A stretch of DNA of 64,000 nt, taken from the NCBI GenBank assembly GCA_964034945.1, contig OZ035961.1, positions 41,382,184-41,446,183 on the forward strand, given 5' to 3'. Below are positions 23,281-35,500 of the stretch, in pieces (the first letter of the stretch is position 1; every line of letters starts with the position of its first letter). The notes under the pieces are model-generated. The model made no database searches. It had not been told where the DNA came from and saw only the letters and a list, made by a program, of their open reading frames with translations. The translations under genes were made by a program, and so were the position numbers. Origin of the DNA: Chrysopilus asiliformis (Eukaryota; Arthropoda; Insecta; Diptera; Rhagionidae).

Positions 23281-24130
23281 CATCACCCAATTACAATGTT
23301 TAGAATATCATTTTACATAACTCGTCTATACATTCGAATTCAATTAGGCCACCCACTCCCACCTCCACCCGCTTTATTTTTTATTATCTGCGTGTACAAA
23401 CGAAGAAGTTTTTGAGGTTTAAAAGCAATGCACCATATCGAAAAAAATGTAAAAACAAAAAGTGTTTAGAATAGGGTTTTACATAAATCTGCGATACGTC
23501 CAAACTCTATTGAAATAGTACTTTTTATACTCAGCTAGTGGCTCGGGTGGCTCATCACACAGATTGGCTTTAACAGCGTAGCCAATATAATCGACCTTTT
23601 ATTGTGTGCTGTAATGCTTGTGTGTTCCGGCTTCGGATCGCAGGAATAAAACGAATCGTGCTTTTAGTTGGAATCGGGGCATTATTAGCATGACGCATTT
23701 CATTTTAAATCAGTTCGTGTCTGTATTTTAATTTGTAGTGGTTATAAATTTTGATTGTAAAGGGAGCGACAGTTACTTTGATGGCCCCTGCTCTATATGA
23801 TATATCATATAGAAGTATATTCGATTCAGTACACCGTTTGTAACGTATTGAATCGATCGTCCGATACAAAAATGAACTACACCAGGATATTTGGGATGAC
23901 AAAAGATTTTGATTTTCGCATAACTCATCCATACATCAAACTCTAATCGGGCCACTGCTTCCCCCCCTCTCTCATACAAATGGAATACTTTTTATCTGTT
24001 TTCTCGAAAACTGTGCATCGGATCGAAAAATTTATGAAGATGAAATGTGTTTAGAATATGATTTCACATAAATTACCTATACATCAAAATCCAGTTGGAC
24101 CACACCTACCCCCCTCTTCTGTACATTAGG
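23281..24130 (+). repeat. Second-subfamily GTCY-type fragments
   Basis: Two pieces. At 23290-23520 there is a fragment with TTTAGAATATCATTTTACAT, CTATACATTCGAATTCAATT and GTGTTTAGAATAGGGTTTTA. At about 23795-24130 a better copy reads ATCATATAGAAGTATATTCG, ACCGTTTGTAACGTATTG, GGATATTTGGGATGACAAAA and later TTAGAATATGATTTCACATA. The GTCY tract is missing from this copy. Between them (23525-23790) lies unassigned sequence. Confidence 0.5.
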
Positions 24131-24277
24131 ATTTTTCTAAATAAACATTTTGTCGGTCAACATATAGAGTATTTGACGATTGGCCCCTGGCAATTGTAGC
24201 TTTTCTTATGTTTTCCTTTTGAAGACGACTGTGAAACCTACCTAATTCTTAGGGCCACTTTTGAAAAGATTTTTGAA

Positions 24278-25310
24278 TTTTTTTTTTACTTTTTTTAAGT
24301 TTACTTTTATTTACAGACTTTTTACAAATATTTTACTCACATGCTGTCATTGGTTGGGGCCCAGTTAGGGAGTATAGTTGCACCCAAAGGTGTTTTTCTT
24401 AATTTTTTTTTACATAAAAGGTGTATAGAAGGGGGCTTTTTAGTGGTATATCTGATAAATGCATCACTAACTTTTTATGTGGTTATTAAAAAAAATAGAT
24501 ACTAGTGGAGGTTACACGCCTAATTGATTTGAGGGGAACAAAAATTTTGAAAACCGGATCAAAATCTTTTCATGAGTCCTGGAATTATTGTCAAGAGTTT
24601 GAGAGAATGATCAAAGAGTATAGTTATACGATTGATTTCAGTGGCCAAACAATTGAGGACTTTGAAAACCGGATCAAAACCGCTTTGTCGTTCTCGGAGT
24701 GGAAGAGAGGGGGTTAAGAAAAAATGAATTTTTCAACAAACCACTAAAAAGTTCTCTTTGAAGGTCAAATCAAATTTGTAATTCTATAGGGAGACCATAC
24801 GTCAGGGAATGGTCTGGATAGCCCAATTTAGTGTTATTATTATTTATTAAGCGTGAGGAAAAACGATAACTAAATTACATTTCATTTGCCTGCGGCGCAT
24901 TTTTTCAACGGTTTTCCTCAAATTGTATTTCAAAAGATTTTTACTGCGGTATTTGTTGCCCATTGCCATTCCCTCCCCTACCCTTCACTCTTCTTGCCCT
25001 GGGTTGGTTAAGAAAAAAATATTACCCCGAACAGACAGCAGTTTTATTAAATAAGAAAATACGTTACATATCGCTCAAATCCATACGAAAAAGCGAGACG
25101 AGGGCAAGTGGGCCCGTAGAGGTGAAAATTAAGGTGTTTTATGCATATCCCCTAAAATGCATTGAGCAACCGACTTGGACTTCACTGCAATCTGGAAAAC
25201 TTATCTTCGAAATTCAGAGTTCCAAAACCTGTTTTTTTTTACTTTTTTTTAAGTTTATTTTTCTTTACAGATTTTTTTTTTACAAATATTTTACTCAAGT
25301 GCTGTCATAT
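24278..25310. repeat. 75-bp direct repeat pair about 950 bp apart
   Basis: The stretch T-run, ACTTTTTTTAAGTTTA, TTTACAG, TTTACAAATATTTTACTCA, TGCTGTCAT occurs at about 24283-24346 and again at about 25232-25308. A third signal in between is a minus-strand piece of the CGCCGCAGG family (24784-24905). The 176-codon frame at 24963-25493 runs through the second copy, is rich in F/Y/L from T-runs, and is not taken as a gene. Confidence 0.55.
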
Positions 25311-25499
25311 GAATTGGATTTAATTCACTTTTTCCCATACATGAAGAAAAATTTCCGAATGCGAATTGATTTATCGCCTGTATTTAACTTTTATTTCTTC
25401 GTAGCAACACCCTCAATGAAAGTGTTAACAAAATCTAAAATTCATCTGGTAACGCAGAATTTTTATGTAAATTTAAGTAATTTAAAATGTTAACAAACA

Positions 25500-27320
25500 T
25501 TTAAAATGTTTAAAACTGTATTTATGTGAGCTAATACAAAAATAATCGTTAAGCATAGTCGTAAAATATCACCCGTTTGTACTTGAACCATTTCCAAAAT
25601 AACATTGTAGGCAGTTTCTCAAAGATTTATCTTATGTAAAGGCTTAATATGAAAATATAAAAAAGTTTTTCTTATATCGTCCGGTATGTGGAGAAAAGGC
25701 TTTCGAAAGCCTAAAAGTAATTGGCTTCCAGTGTCGCTGTGGAACCGAACACTCCATAAAATAAAATATGCTTTTATGTTTATGTACATAAATATGTGTC
25801 TACGGATGTATAAAAAAGGCAATGACAAAGACAAAAAAAACAACACGCAGAACAAAAATAAAAAATGCCAAAGTCGAAAAAATGTTAAATTTCTTTTATT
25901 TTACTTTATTTTAACATTTTATGGGAGCAATAAACGACACTAAAAGAAACGAATTTTATGTTATATTCTCCCACATCAAATCTAATTTTTTTTCTATCAA
26001 TCGTTGTTCATTGGGATATGCTGTAACAAAAGAACCTTTAGTGAGCTTTCTGTGGAAGGGAGATGCATGCGGAAGGGGTAAAAAAAAATTGGGAATCGAA
26101 TTCGAATCTTCGACCATCTGTAAGTCCAACTTGAATATCGAGAATACCAACACTTTTTCAAGTTTATAGATTTCCTCTTACGTGACAAATAAATTTGACT
26201 GGCGCACCTCTGGTAAAAAGGGAAAATTTATCGCCATCTCTAACAATAACAGGAGAAAATCAAGAACGTTTTTTTTCTGCCACACTGAGTTGTTGTAGGT
26301 ACCTTCCTATACTATGTGTATAGCGTTTTTTTTTTACATTGATGCCAGTTTGGCTTCCTTCCTTTCTTCCAGCGTTGCCGCTTGTTCGATCTGCCACCTT
26401 CCATCCTGGCTCACATCATCATTCAACAGCGTCTTGTTTGAGTCTTAAACTCTATTGAAAAGCACATTCTTTCAGTTTTTCAAAAGCTCTATTTATGGCG
26501 GAGCGAAATGCTATTTCAATAAATTTTTCTTTATTTCGAATCGTTTGTTATTTGACATCGTATCAAATTTCATGGCTGATTTGAGAATTGTCTCAAATCT
26601 CAATACAGAAAATAAAATCAAAATATAAGTGTCGAACATCTTTATATATAACATAACAAAATAGCAAACTTCATTCCAATAGTTTCGATTGCATCAACGT
26701 TGTTAGGGGGCCAGAAAAATTGATATTGACTTCAATGACATTACAGTGATAGAAAGCTATGAGGATGGATTTCTATTTACTGTCGTGCGAAAGATTTTCT
26801 GATTTATTTTTTTTTTTGCGAATCTTCGGAGACTTTAATGTAATTTGCAGGTATTGGTTTTTTTTGGGTATGTCAGTATTCTCTTCCCTTTTCACTCTCG
26901 GAAGTTTGATTAAAATTTTCGAGTGCCAAACCACCTCAAAATTTCTTCCACTCATACAATTGACTAGAAATTTAGCACATATACATAACTCCGATGACAA
27001 CTCAATATGTGTGCATGCAATCTACCCCTTCTCTTCCCCGTCAACTAATCTCCTGCTATCTCCTGAACCGTTGAAGCCATTTTGATGCGGCTTGTGTCAT
27101 TGGGTAAATTGTACCCTAAGGAAAGTTTTCGACCATTAAATTTTTTAATTACTTTCTGTAGTTTTATAGAAAATTATTAAATACTCATGCTCGTGAGTAG
27201 TCATAGAATTTTCCATAGCTCATACTCGTAAGTAAGAGCTTTTGACTTAAAATTTGGCTCACTGCTCATGAAGTGACTCATGAGCAGTATTCATGAGTAA
27301 GCATTTCTAAACTCTGCCTG
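25500..27320. other. Unassigned sequence with minor repeat fragments
   Basis: No gene recognised. A piece at 26890-26925 (CACTCTCGGAAGTTTGATTA) is repeated at 37178-37200, and 27025-27140 resembles the tandem unit around 18.6 kb. TCATGAGTA-type iterations occur at 27180-27300. Confidence 0.4.
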
Positions 27321-27536
27321 CAGTTAAGCAGAACATAACACTAAAAGATTCAATTCAATATCTCTAACGATGTAGAATCTAGCAGGAGAGGGAGTTTTGA
27401 GGGGAGTGGAAATAAATAATATTGCCTTCCTGGTTTTGTACTGAACACAACACAAAAAATTCAATCCAATATCTCACACGATGTAGAATCTGGCAGGGAA
27501 GGGGGTTTGAGGAAGTAGGTCGAGAGGGAGGAAATA

Positions 27537-27855
27537 CAGTAATCCCTCCAACTACGCGATAGATACCTTCCACGAAAAGAGCGTGCAAACTGAAACAGCG
27601 CACTGTGAACCCTACTTTGTATGAAATTTTGGGGTTAGAAATATGTTTTTTTAAACAAAAATTATAAAAAACCGCGCAGCTGCGAAATTTTTACTGCGCA
27701 GCTGCGAAATTTTTACCGCGCAGTTCGAAATTTTTGTATTAAAAACTTAACCGTGCAGTTGCGAAACCCGCGCAGTTGCGAAACCCGCGCAGTTGCGAAT
27801 CCCGCGCAGTTGCGAAACCGCGCAGTTAGAAATCGCGCAGTTAGAGGGATTACTG
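27537..27855. mobile_element. Pogo/Tigger-like MITE with internal tandem repeat
   Basis: Ends CAGTAATCCCTCCAACTACG and, inverted, CAGTAATCCCTCTAACTGCG, with TA on both sides. The CAGT..CCCTC..CGC form and TA duplication fit pogo-like elements of the Tc1/mariner superfamily. The interior is an irregular tandem array of GCGCAGTTGCGAAACCC and GCGCAGCTGCGAAATTTTTA units derived from the terminus. No coding sequence. Confidence 0.75.
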
Positions 27856-27909
27856 TATATACAGTAACCTTCCTGGTGTAGAGGGATTACTGTATATACA
27901 GTAACCTTC
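27843..27909. repeat. 31-bp direct duplication at the MITE edge
   Basis: AGAGGGATTACTGTATATAC plus AGTAACCTTCC occurs twice, at 27843 and 27879, four bases apart. Each copy contains the MITE end and its flank, so the duplication happened after insertion. Confidence 0.8.
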
Positions 27910-28064
27910 CACGATGTAAAATCTAGCAAGGGAGGGGGTATAAAGGCATAGTGCCACGAAGAGGAAACTTTCAGTGGCTCCCAACTAGGAACTTTTTCTA
28001 CAACTTTCTCTTTGGAATGACCAAAATCGGTCAACGCAGTCTAAAGTTATGCCTGAACATACAT

Positions 28065-28658
28065 AAAAAACATAACAAAAGCTATAATTGCCAATCTGGC
28101 AATCATTGGAGACCCGTATGGTGATATTCGTATCAAAATTCGAACAGTTGTACCAAAATTCCACTTTGAAGTCAAACTTTCCAATAAGATTTTTTTAAAT
28201 TTATTCCAATCGTATTTTGATGTATGGAAGTTTTATGTAGAATCATAACCTAAATAACTTTTGTTCTTGGACTTTTTTGATAAGATGCACCGTTTTTGAG
28301 ATATTCACAAAAATCATTTTCGTTCGTATGGGGGGTACCGCCCCTAATGGTCCATTTTTGCCCATTAACGAACTTAGCCTCGCATTTTACGAAAAACGGA
28401 TCTGCGCAAAATTTCAAGTCTCTAGCTCAATCCGTGCGCCCGCAATCCGCGCCACAGACAGACAGACAGACGGACAGACGGACAGACAGACAGACGGACA
28501 GACAGACGGACAGACGGACGGACATGCAGAAATTAATTATTTTTATCATTCTAAACATACTGGTGTAATTCATTTTTATGTGTGATGACGGGATCTTGGC
28601 GTTACAAACGGTAAGGCAAAGTTAATATACCCTTTGGTTTCACCATACGGGTATAAAA
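28065..28658 (-). mobile_element. GTCY-type interspersed element, copy C
   Basis: Same organisation as copies A and B, minus orientation, with the hairpin end at about 28088-28112 and the GGGTATA end near 28655. It has the longest microsatellite of the four, about 17 units of CAGA/CGGA (28455-28522). Frames with long RTDRQTDGQTD runs across this tract are translations of the microsatellite, not proteins. Confidence 0.75.
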
Positions 28659-28659
28659 A

Positions 28660-29463
28660 TACATACGAGCCGAATTGAGGATCTTTTCCTTTTTGAAAAT
28701 CGGTTAAAAATAAAATAAATGAGCCGACATTAAAATTTGTTATCATGAGTAAGGACAAAAAATGGAATGTGATGATTTTTTCAAATTTTCATGGTTGAAA
28801 AAATAATTTCCATCTTAAAACCACTTTTCCCAGTGTTCACAAAATATGAGAACTACATAAATTTCAATTAAATAGCTTGACCGCACAATAATAGTATTAT
28901 GTTGGTAATGTGCTTCCATCTATTTGCTATCCAGCATGTATCTTTCGCTATCTATACTCAATGCCATCTGATTAAATGACAAGAAAATAACTGAAGAAAT
29001 TATGGTGGTCAGCAGATTGAATTTCATTCGATTTAACACGAACTGAACTTTAAATCTTAAATTTGTTAATTAATCGATTAGAAAGGGGATCGTGTCTATC
29101 TATTATGTTTTATTATGACGGTACATAATATATTATGGTAGTGATTTTCATATAATGGATGCATTCATGCGTTTCATTCGCAGATAGGGATGTCATGTCA
29201 TTTTCATATCCGACATACAGTAAACTCATATTTGATCCCTAATCCCAAATGGGACAACCAATATATCGTGGTGGACAATCGCATCAAAGGGAATTGTCCT
29301 TTCCTGGAAAATTCTGCCTAAGGGATATTGTACGATTTTGTCCACAGTTCTTTCCATAAGTTGTTCTTATATATCTTTTGCTTCCTTTATATTACAATCG
29401 TTCTTCTCGAATGTTAAACCGACAGATGTTGGTTGTTGCTGTATCTGCTGAGAATTGAATGAC
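28660..29463. other. Unassigned sequence, pre-insertion target of the LTR retrotransposon
   Basis: No gene or repeat recognised. The last four bases (CGCA, 29464-29467) are the target duplicated by the retrotransposon. Confidence 0.4.
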
Positions 29464-29467
29464 CGCA

Positions 29468-30201
29468 TGTAACGCCCGTCCTTGATATTTAAACCCTTTT
29501 AATAAAATTTTGATTTTCGCGCGTTCAACGGATTCCACTCCCATATCTACTCATTACGCCCACGAGCGCTGGTAGCTAAACTAGCCTGGTAAAACCAGTA
29601 TTTAGTTGAAAAAAAGAAAAAACCATGAGGCTAGAGATGAGAGAGAGAATCTAAGGACGGTCTTCCGGTTCTTGCCTTGATCGAGGAGACTTCATTTTTT
29701 TCTTGATAAATCTAAGAAACATATTTCTCCTAGAGTTAAATTAAAAATTAAATTTAAAAGCTAGTAATGCAATAAAGAAAATTGTCGAAAATTATTCAAC
29801 CTATCATCAAAAAACTTCAACAATTATTCATCGCTGTGAAGGAGATTTTTTTACTTTGATAGCTGATTGAAGAACATCACTTCATCGAGAATATAGCAGA
29901 GGCAGAGAAACATTGAACGAGAAACACAATCAACGTGGAATCAACGTGTAAGGCGCAGAAAACAAGTAACAAATAAACTTAGGAGACATAACAAATTCAA
30001 AACTTTTAATTATAATCCTAAAACTAAAATTAAAAATAATAATTATCCTTATAAGCATGCATGTAATAAATTCACTCAGAAATCAATTATATTAAAATTT
30101 GTGAAGGTTAAATATGTTTAATTTCATTTCATTCTAAGTCATATTGAAATTTTCAGATTCTCTCTGCACATAATTACATAACGCCTAGAAAAGGTGTTAC
30201 A
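29468..30201 (+). repeat. 5' LTR
   Basis: 734 bp with TGTAAC...GTTACA inverted termini. AATAAA at 29771-29776 is a candidate polyadenylation signal, which would place R and U5 to its right. It matches the 3' LTR throughout the stretches compared. Confidence 0.95.
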
Positions 30202-30205
30202 TTTT

Positions 30206-30223
30206 TGGGGGCTCAACCGGGAT
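30206..30223 (+). promoter_or_regulatory. Primer-binding site, tRNA-Pro type
   Basis: TGGGGGCTCAACCGGGAT lies four bases after the LTR. It is the complement of a tRNA-Pro 3' end (TGG for CCA, then GGGCTC..CCGGGAT). The two central bases differ from the vertebrate-type site, which may reflect the insect tRNA-Pro acceptor stem. Confidence 0.85.
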
Positions 30224-31016
30224 TATATTAAAATTTCATATACATATTTCCTCCTTTTTTTATACCGGAAATACAAAAAAAAAAGAAAAAAAAAAAAAAT
30301 CTAAAAGTGCCAATATTCAATTCAATTATTATTTCGAGTCATTTTAATGTAATATCGGATTAAACGGTAAAGGTCCATTCCAAGTAGTTCTGTGACGTCA
30401 CTCATTACATTTATTCAGAGTCATCGCGATCTTTCCTTTTGTAAATCTAGTTACAAAGTTCACTCAAACCACATTGTGTGATAACGAAGTCAACAAGCAG
30501 AAGCAAAGTTTTAATCGAGGAATTATTCGTGTAATTTGTGTTTATTTAATTTATTTCATGTCAAAAATAGTTTAAAAGCAACTTTTAAGTTTTTTTTTAT
30601 TGCGCATGCACTAGCTGTGCTATGGAATTATGTTTTTGATGATTCTAGTGAGGTATTAATTTATTATTGTTATTGTGACCGATAAATGCATTTTCATTGT
30701 AGATAAGTTTTCGTTCGCCGCATCATTTTATTTTATTCATTTATTTATAAATCGTGTGCGATAAGTTATCCCACCGTATTGTAGTTTAATTGGGTGTTTT
30801 GTGTTAGAATAGATCGAATCGTTTAGTGCATACATAAGAAAAACCGCTTTTTAATCATAATCTTTGAGATAATTAAACTCAAGCTAGTAAATTTTTCAAG
30901 TTCAAAGTCCATCAGTGAACATTTCTACACAATAGTGTCTCATTTTCTTATTTTCATTCACCTTTTTCTATATAGTTTTGTTTACGATTTTTCGGCTTTT
31001 CTAAAAATTCCGAACA
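30224..31016 (+). other. 5' untranslated leader of the retrotransposon
   Basis: About 0.8 kb without an open frame between the primer site and the gag ATG, with A- and T-runs near 30270-30300. Probably the genomic RNA leader with packaging sequences, by position. Confidence 0.6.
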
Positions 31017-32519
31017 ATGGCAAACTTAATAAAATTTCTGCCTGATGCCTATGTCAAGTATGAGTTAAGTTTAAGAGAAGTGGATTATACACTTATGAGC
31101 CTTTCTGAAAGAAAAAAACATCTCATGAACATTTTTGACATCAAGGAATCATCAAATTTAGTGTACAAGGACCCTGTTGACGAAGATTTACGTCAAGCAC
31201 TTACACTTGCGGAAGTCGTAATCTCCAAATTAGAAAGTCTAAACGTTAATAACGCAGAGAATTTCAATGCACAAATTATTTTTCTTCGAATTAGAGTGAA
31301 TCGCTTAGTTATTAAAACCGAACAAGAAAAGGCCATTAAAGATCAAGTTTTAAGGTCACTGCGTAGCTTAGAAGAACACCTTTCAGATATTTCTATTCCA
31401 GTAGAAACATCAGATATCCCTTGCGAACTGACTTCCAAAATTAAGCTTACTGAACCGATGCAAAATTCCACCACATCGGAAATTCAGGTTCCTAATAATG
31501 TAGCAAACTTATTTAGGGATCTAAATATTTCTGATGCTGAAATCCTGGGAACTAAACCTAAAGATACCCGTAATGATAATTTCAATCAACCCAAAGCCCG
31601 TAATTCAATTTGGAAATGGAATATAAAATTTACAGGGGATGATCCTAACACATCCGCTTCAGAATTTGTTCAATACCTTAACGATTGCTCTGTATCGCGA
31701 AACGTCAACAAAGAAGATCTTTTACTTTCCATGACCGATTTACTTGGGGGTACAGCTTTGCAGTGGTATAGGGGCAAAACAGCTTTATATCCATTCAGAT
31801 CATGGAGAGATTTTGTTATCAACTTTCTAGAAGATTTCGAGCCAAGCCATAAAAGCGATCGCCTTTCGGAATACATCAGAACCCGATATCAGGCTGCAGA
31901 TGAATCTGTGGTCAAATATTTTGCGCTCATGGAAAACCTTTTCTTAAGACTACCTTATTTACCATCCGATGCGGAAAGGGCAAAAATCATTCGCAAGAAT
32001 CTCTTGCCAGTGTACATACAAGGTTTAGCTTTGCACGACTTTACTAGTGTTGAAGATCTTCGTTCGGCATGCAAAAAAATCGAAAGTGGCAACGAATTGT
32101 TAAGAGTTCGACAAAATTTACCCCATCCTTCTCTACCCAGCCAAAGCAATAGTAGATATCCTAATTCGAGGTATTTAATCCCCTCTACAGACTTTGTCGA
32201 TCGACCATATGTTGAGAGAACCAACAATTTTCGTCACAGTAACAATCGTTCCAATTTTCCGATTCAGTCAACCAATCATAATAGCCCATGGAGACAATAT
32301 ATCCCTAATACTAATAACTTCACCAACCGTAATACCCCTTTCAACAACAATAGCAACAATAATAACCGAAGAGATAATTTTCCCAGATTCCAGCCTTCCG
32401 CCGAGTCTCATAATCGACCACAAATAAATGAAATTACCCAAAACCAATCGGAAAACTCCGAAGGGGTTACAGAAGATCTACCGCCAGTAATCCCGGAGGA
32501 AGGCGAATCTCTAATTTAA
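31017..32519 (+). CDS. gag: Gag polyprotein of Ty3/gypsy retrotransposon
   Basis: 500 codons from the first ATG after the leader. Structural protein that forms the particle and packages the RNA. Residues about 205-355 show the retrotransposon Gag (capsid-like) pattern: WNIKFTGDDPNTSASEFVQY, GGTALQWYRG, SWRDFVINFLEDFEP, YIRTRYQAADESVVKYFALM and IIRKNLLPVYI. The C-terminal 120 residues are rich in Asn, Arg, Ser and Pro. I see no CCHC zinc knuckle, so RNA binding probably relies on the basic Asn/Arg-rich tail. The frame ends at TAA 32517-32519 and overlaps pol, which lies in the -1 frame. No internal stop or frameshift. Confidence 0.93.
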   Translation: MANLIKFLPDAYVKYELSLREVDYTLMSLSERKKHLMNIFDIKESSNLVYKDPVDEDLRQALTLAEVVISKLESLNVNNAENFNAQIIFLRIRVNRLVIKTEQEKAIKDQVLRSLRSLEEHLSDISIPVETSDIPCELTSKIKLTEPMQNSTTSEIQVPNNVANLFRDLNISDAEILGTKPKDTRNDNFNQPKARNSIWKWNIKFTGDDPNTSASEFVQYLNDCSVSRNVNKEDLLLSMTDLLGGTALQWYRGKTALYPFRSWRDFVINFLEDFEPSHKSDRLSEYIRTRYQAADESVVKYFALMENLFLRLPYLPSDAERAKIIRKNLLPVYIQGLALHDFTSVEDLRSACKKIESGNELLRVRQNLPHPSLPSQSNSRYPNSRYLIPSTDFVDRPYVERTNNFRHSNNRSNFPIQSTNHNSPWRQYIPNTNNFTNRNTPFNNNSNNNNRRDNFPRFQPSAESHNRPQINEITQNQSENSEGVTEDLPPVIPEEGESLI

Positions 32520-35500
32520 ATTCAAAACAACTTCCAAATCCCGAATTATTCTCAGCTATTTTCAACCTGCGAAAATCTCCATCAAAAAAAGATAACCGGC
32601 CATTTCTTTCAATAAATATCCTAGACTCCCTTACCAGTTGCCTACTGGACAGTGGTGCAAACATTTGCATAGCTGGTACCGAAGGTATAAAACTTCTGGA
32701 GTCTGTAGGACTTAAACTAGATAAAAATTTCATGTCAACCGTGTCTACTGCAGACAAAACTAAACATCTTATTAGCGGAGTATACTATGCACCAATTAAA
32801 TATCGCGATGAAGTTAAAACTATTGCAATATACGCATGCGCCTCCTTGCCAGGAAAAATCATCTTGGGTGTAGATTTTTTTAAGGATTTCGAAATTCTTT
32901 TATACCATGATGAATCTGGGTGGTCAATAAATTCTCTGGGTGACACCTCAACACAAATGAGTCATGGTCTAGTGGATTTTGAATCATTAACCCCTTCTAA
33001 TCAAGATCAATTAAGCCGTGTTGTAGACCAATTTAAAGTTTTGGGTTCTGGCAAACTTGGTTGCACACCTTTAATGAAACACGTCATTAATACGGGTAAT
33101 GCTCTTCCTAAAAAACAACGGGGATATCCTGTATCACCTGCAGTTCAAGAACGAATGGCCAACGAAATACAGCGTATGAAAGATCTTGGAGTCATAGAAA
33201 AATCCTTTAGTCCTTGGTCCTCACCAGTTGTTTTAGTGAGCAAAAAAGATGGACGTAGTAGACTTTGCGTGGATTCTAGAGCTCTCAATTCGGTCACCGA
33301 AAGAGACTCGTATCCCCTCCCTAGGGTGACAGAAATTTTGGATAGATTAGGTGAAGCGAATTATGTATCATCAATTGATCTGCAAGATGCATTTTGGCAA
33401 ATTCCCCTTTCGGAGGAATCAAAGCCAAAAACAGCCTTTTCCGTTCCAGGCCATGGTTTATGGCAATTTACAAGACTCCCTTTTGGTTTACACAATTCCG
33501 CACAAAGCATGCAGCGTTTGATGGATTCAGTTTTCGGACCAACTGACCATGCAGTATTTGTTTACCTGGATGACATCATTATTGCAACTAAAACATTCGA
33601 AGAGCATATACACGTCTTAAAATTTGTCTTAGAACGTCTTAAGCATGCTAATCTCTCGATAAATTTTTCAAAATGTACCTTTTGTAGATCCTCATTAAAA
33701 TATTTAGGTTTCGTTGTCGGTTCAAATGGTCTAAGAACAGATCCGGAAAAGGTAGACGTCATTTTGAATTACCCTAAACCTAAAACATTCACGGAATTGA
33801 AACGATTTATCGGGCTCGCGTCTTGGTATCGTCGTTTCGTTAAAGATTTTGCAAGTATCGCCGCACCATTACACGACCTCACCAAAGGGACACAAAAATC
33901 TAAACGATTGGTTGAATGGAATTCTGAGGCAGAAGATGCTTTTATTAAGCTGAAAAATCATTTGGTCTCTAGTCCTATTCTAAAGTCTCCAGATTTTTCG
34001 CAGCCCTTTTCCATTCATTGCGATGCCTCAAACTACGGGTTAGGTGCAGTAATTTGTCAAGGGGAAAATGAGCAGCCTATTGCTTACGCGAGTAGAAAAC
34101 TTCGAGGTGCTGAACTTAACTACTCAACTGTCGAAAAAGAATGTTTAGCGGTAGTGTTTGGTATAGAAAAATTCCGCCCATATATCGAAGGCTACGAGTT
34201 TTCAGTGTATACTGACCATCACTCTTTAATATGGCTCTTAAAGCAAGAAAATCCTCCTGGTCGTTTAGCTCGATGGATAATGAAATTGTCCCAGTTCCAT
34301 TTCAAGATCATCCACAAAAAAGGTCTGAATAACGTCGTCCCAGATTCACTCTCCAGGATCGATCCAGAAGTGAATTTAATTAATTTCGAACCGCAAGGAG
34401 CTGACGATTGGTACCTTAAAATGATGAGTAAAGTTGCTTTAAATTCTCAAGATTTTCCCGATTGGACCATTAACGATGGGAAATTGTATATCAAGTTCCA
34501 CGAACACAACACGCGTCTACAGTCAAACAATCTTCGCCTTGTTGTCCCAGAATCTTCACGTAAAGCCGCGCTTTTCGAATGCCATGATGATCCGCGTTCA
34601 GGACATATGGGTATAAAGAAAACCAAAGCTAAAATTTTGTCTCGCTACTATTGGCCTAAGTTAGGAAAGGATGTAGAAGACTACGTTAAAAGTTGCGAAA
34701 TTTGTAAAACAACCAAGAAATCATCCACTCGAAAATTAGGTAAAATGGGTCCACCTAAAAAAGCGAGTAAACCATTCCAAATGCTCTCTTTAGATCTAAT
34801 AGGCCCTTTGCCACGTTCGACTCGCCAAAATTCACACTTGCTAGTGATTTCCGACTGGGTTACCAAATATGTTCTCTTGTTTCCGCTACGACAAGCTTGC
34901 GCTAGTAAAATAGTAAAACATTTGGAGAAAGATGTCTTTTTTGTGTACGGAATACCTGAAATTGTTGTGGTAGATAATGGTGTTCAGTTCGACGGCAAAC
35001 TGTTTAGGAACTTACTTAAAAAATACGATATTGACAAAATTTGGTACAACTGCCTTTACCATCCACAAAACAATCCTACGGAAAGACAAAACAAAACAAT
35101 AGGTAATATGTTGAGGGCATATGTCTCAGATAACCACCGTCTGTGGGATGCTAAGATTGATGAAATAGGTGTAGCTTTAAGAACTTCAGTTAACGAAATT
35201 ACGGGTTACACTCCGTTCTTTTTAAATTTTGGTAGGGATTATACTTTTTCAGCTTCCGATTATGCTCTACAGCCGAACATAGGTAATGAAAATGAAGCGA
35301 TTTCCACTCGGGTTAAATTTATTACACATTTAGAACCAATTTTCAAAGACATTACACTCCGCATGAAAAAGGCTCATGAACGCAATAAAAAATATTATGA
35401 TGCGAGGAGAAAACATATTCATTTTAAGGAAGGAGATGTTGTATATAGGAAAACTTATCCAAAATCCGACGCTATTAATTTTTACTCCGCTAAATTAGCT

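Larger units (their letters stand above)
27330..27930. repeat. About 110-bp low-copy repeat hosting a MITE
   Basis: ATTCAATTCAATATCTCTAA followed by CGATGTAGAATCTAGCAGG occurs at about 27350-27390, again at 27458-27500, and a third partial copy (CGATGTAAAATCTAGCAAGG) at about 27912. The pogo-like MITE 27537-27855 lies between the second and third copy. Confidence 0.65.

Noticed and set aside
23525..23660. Possible tRNA-derived SINE head (GTGGCTCGGGTGGC ... GCTTCGGATCGC)
   Set aside because: The A-box and B-box resemblance is too loose and no second copy or target duplication was seen.
24963..25493. 176-codon plus frame, among the longest outside transposons
   Set aside because: F/L/Y-rich because of T-runs, crosses a direct repeat, no domain or signal recognised.
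28277..28585. Frames with DRQTDGQTD runs
   Set aside because: Translation of the GTCY microsatellite of interspersed copy C.
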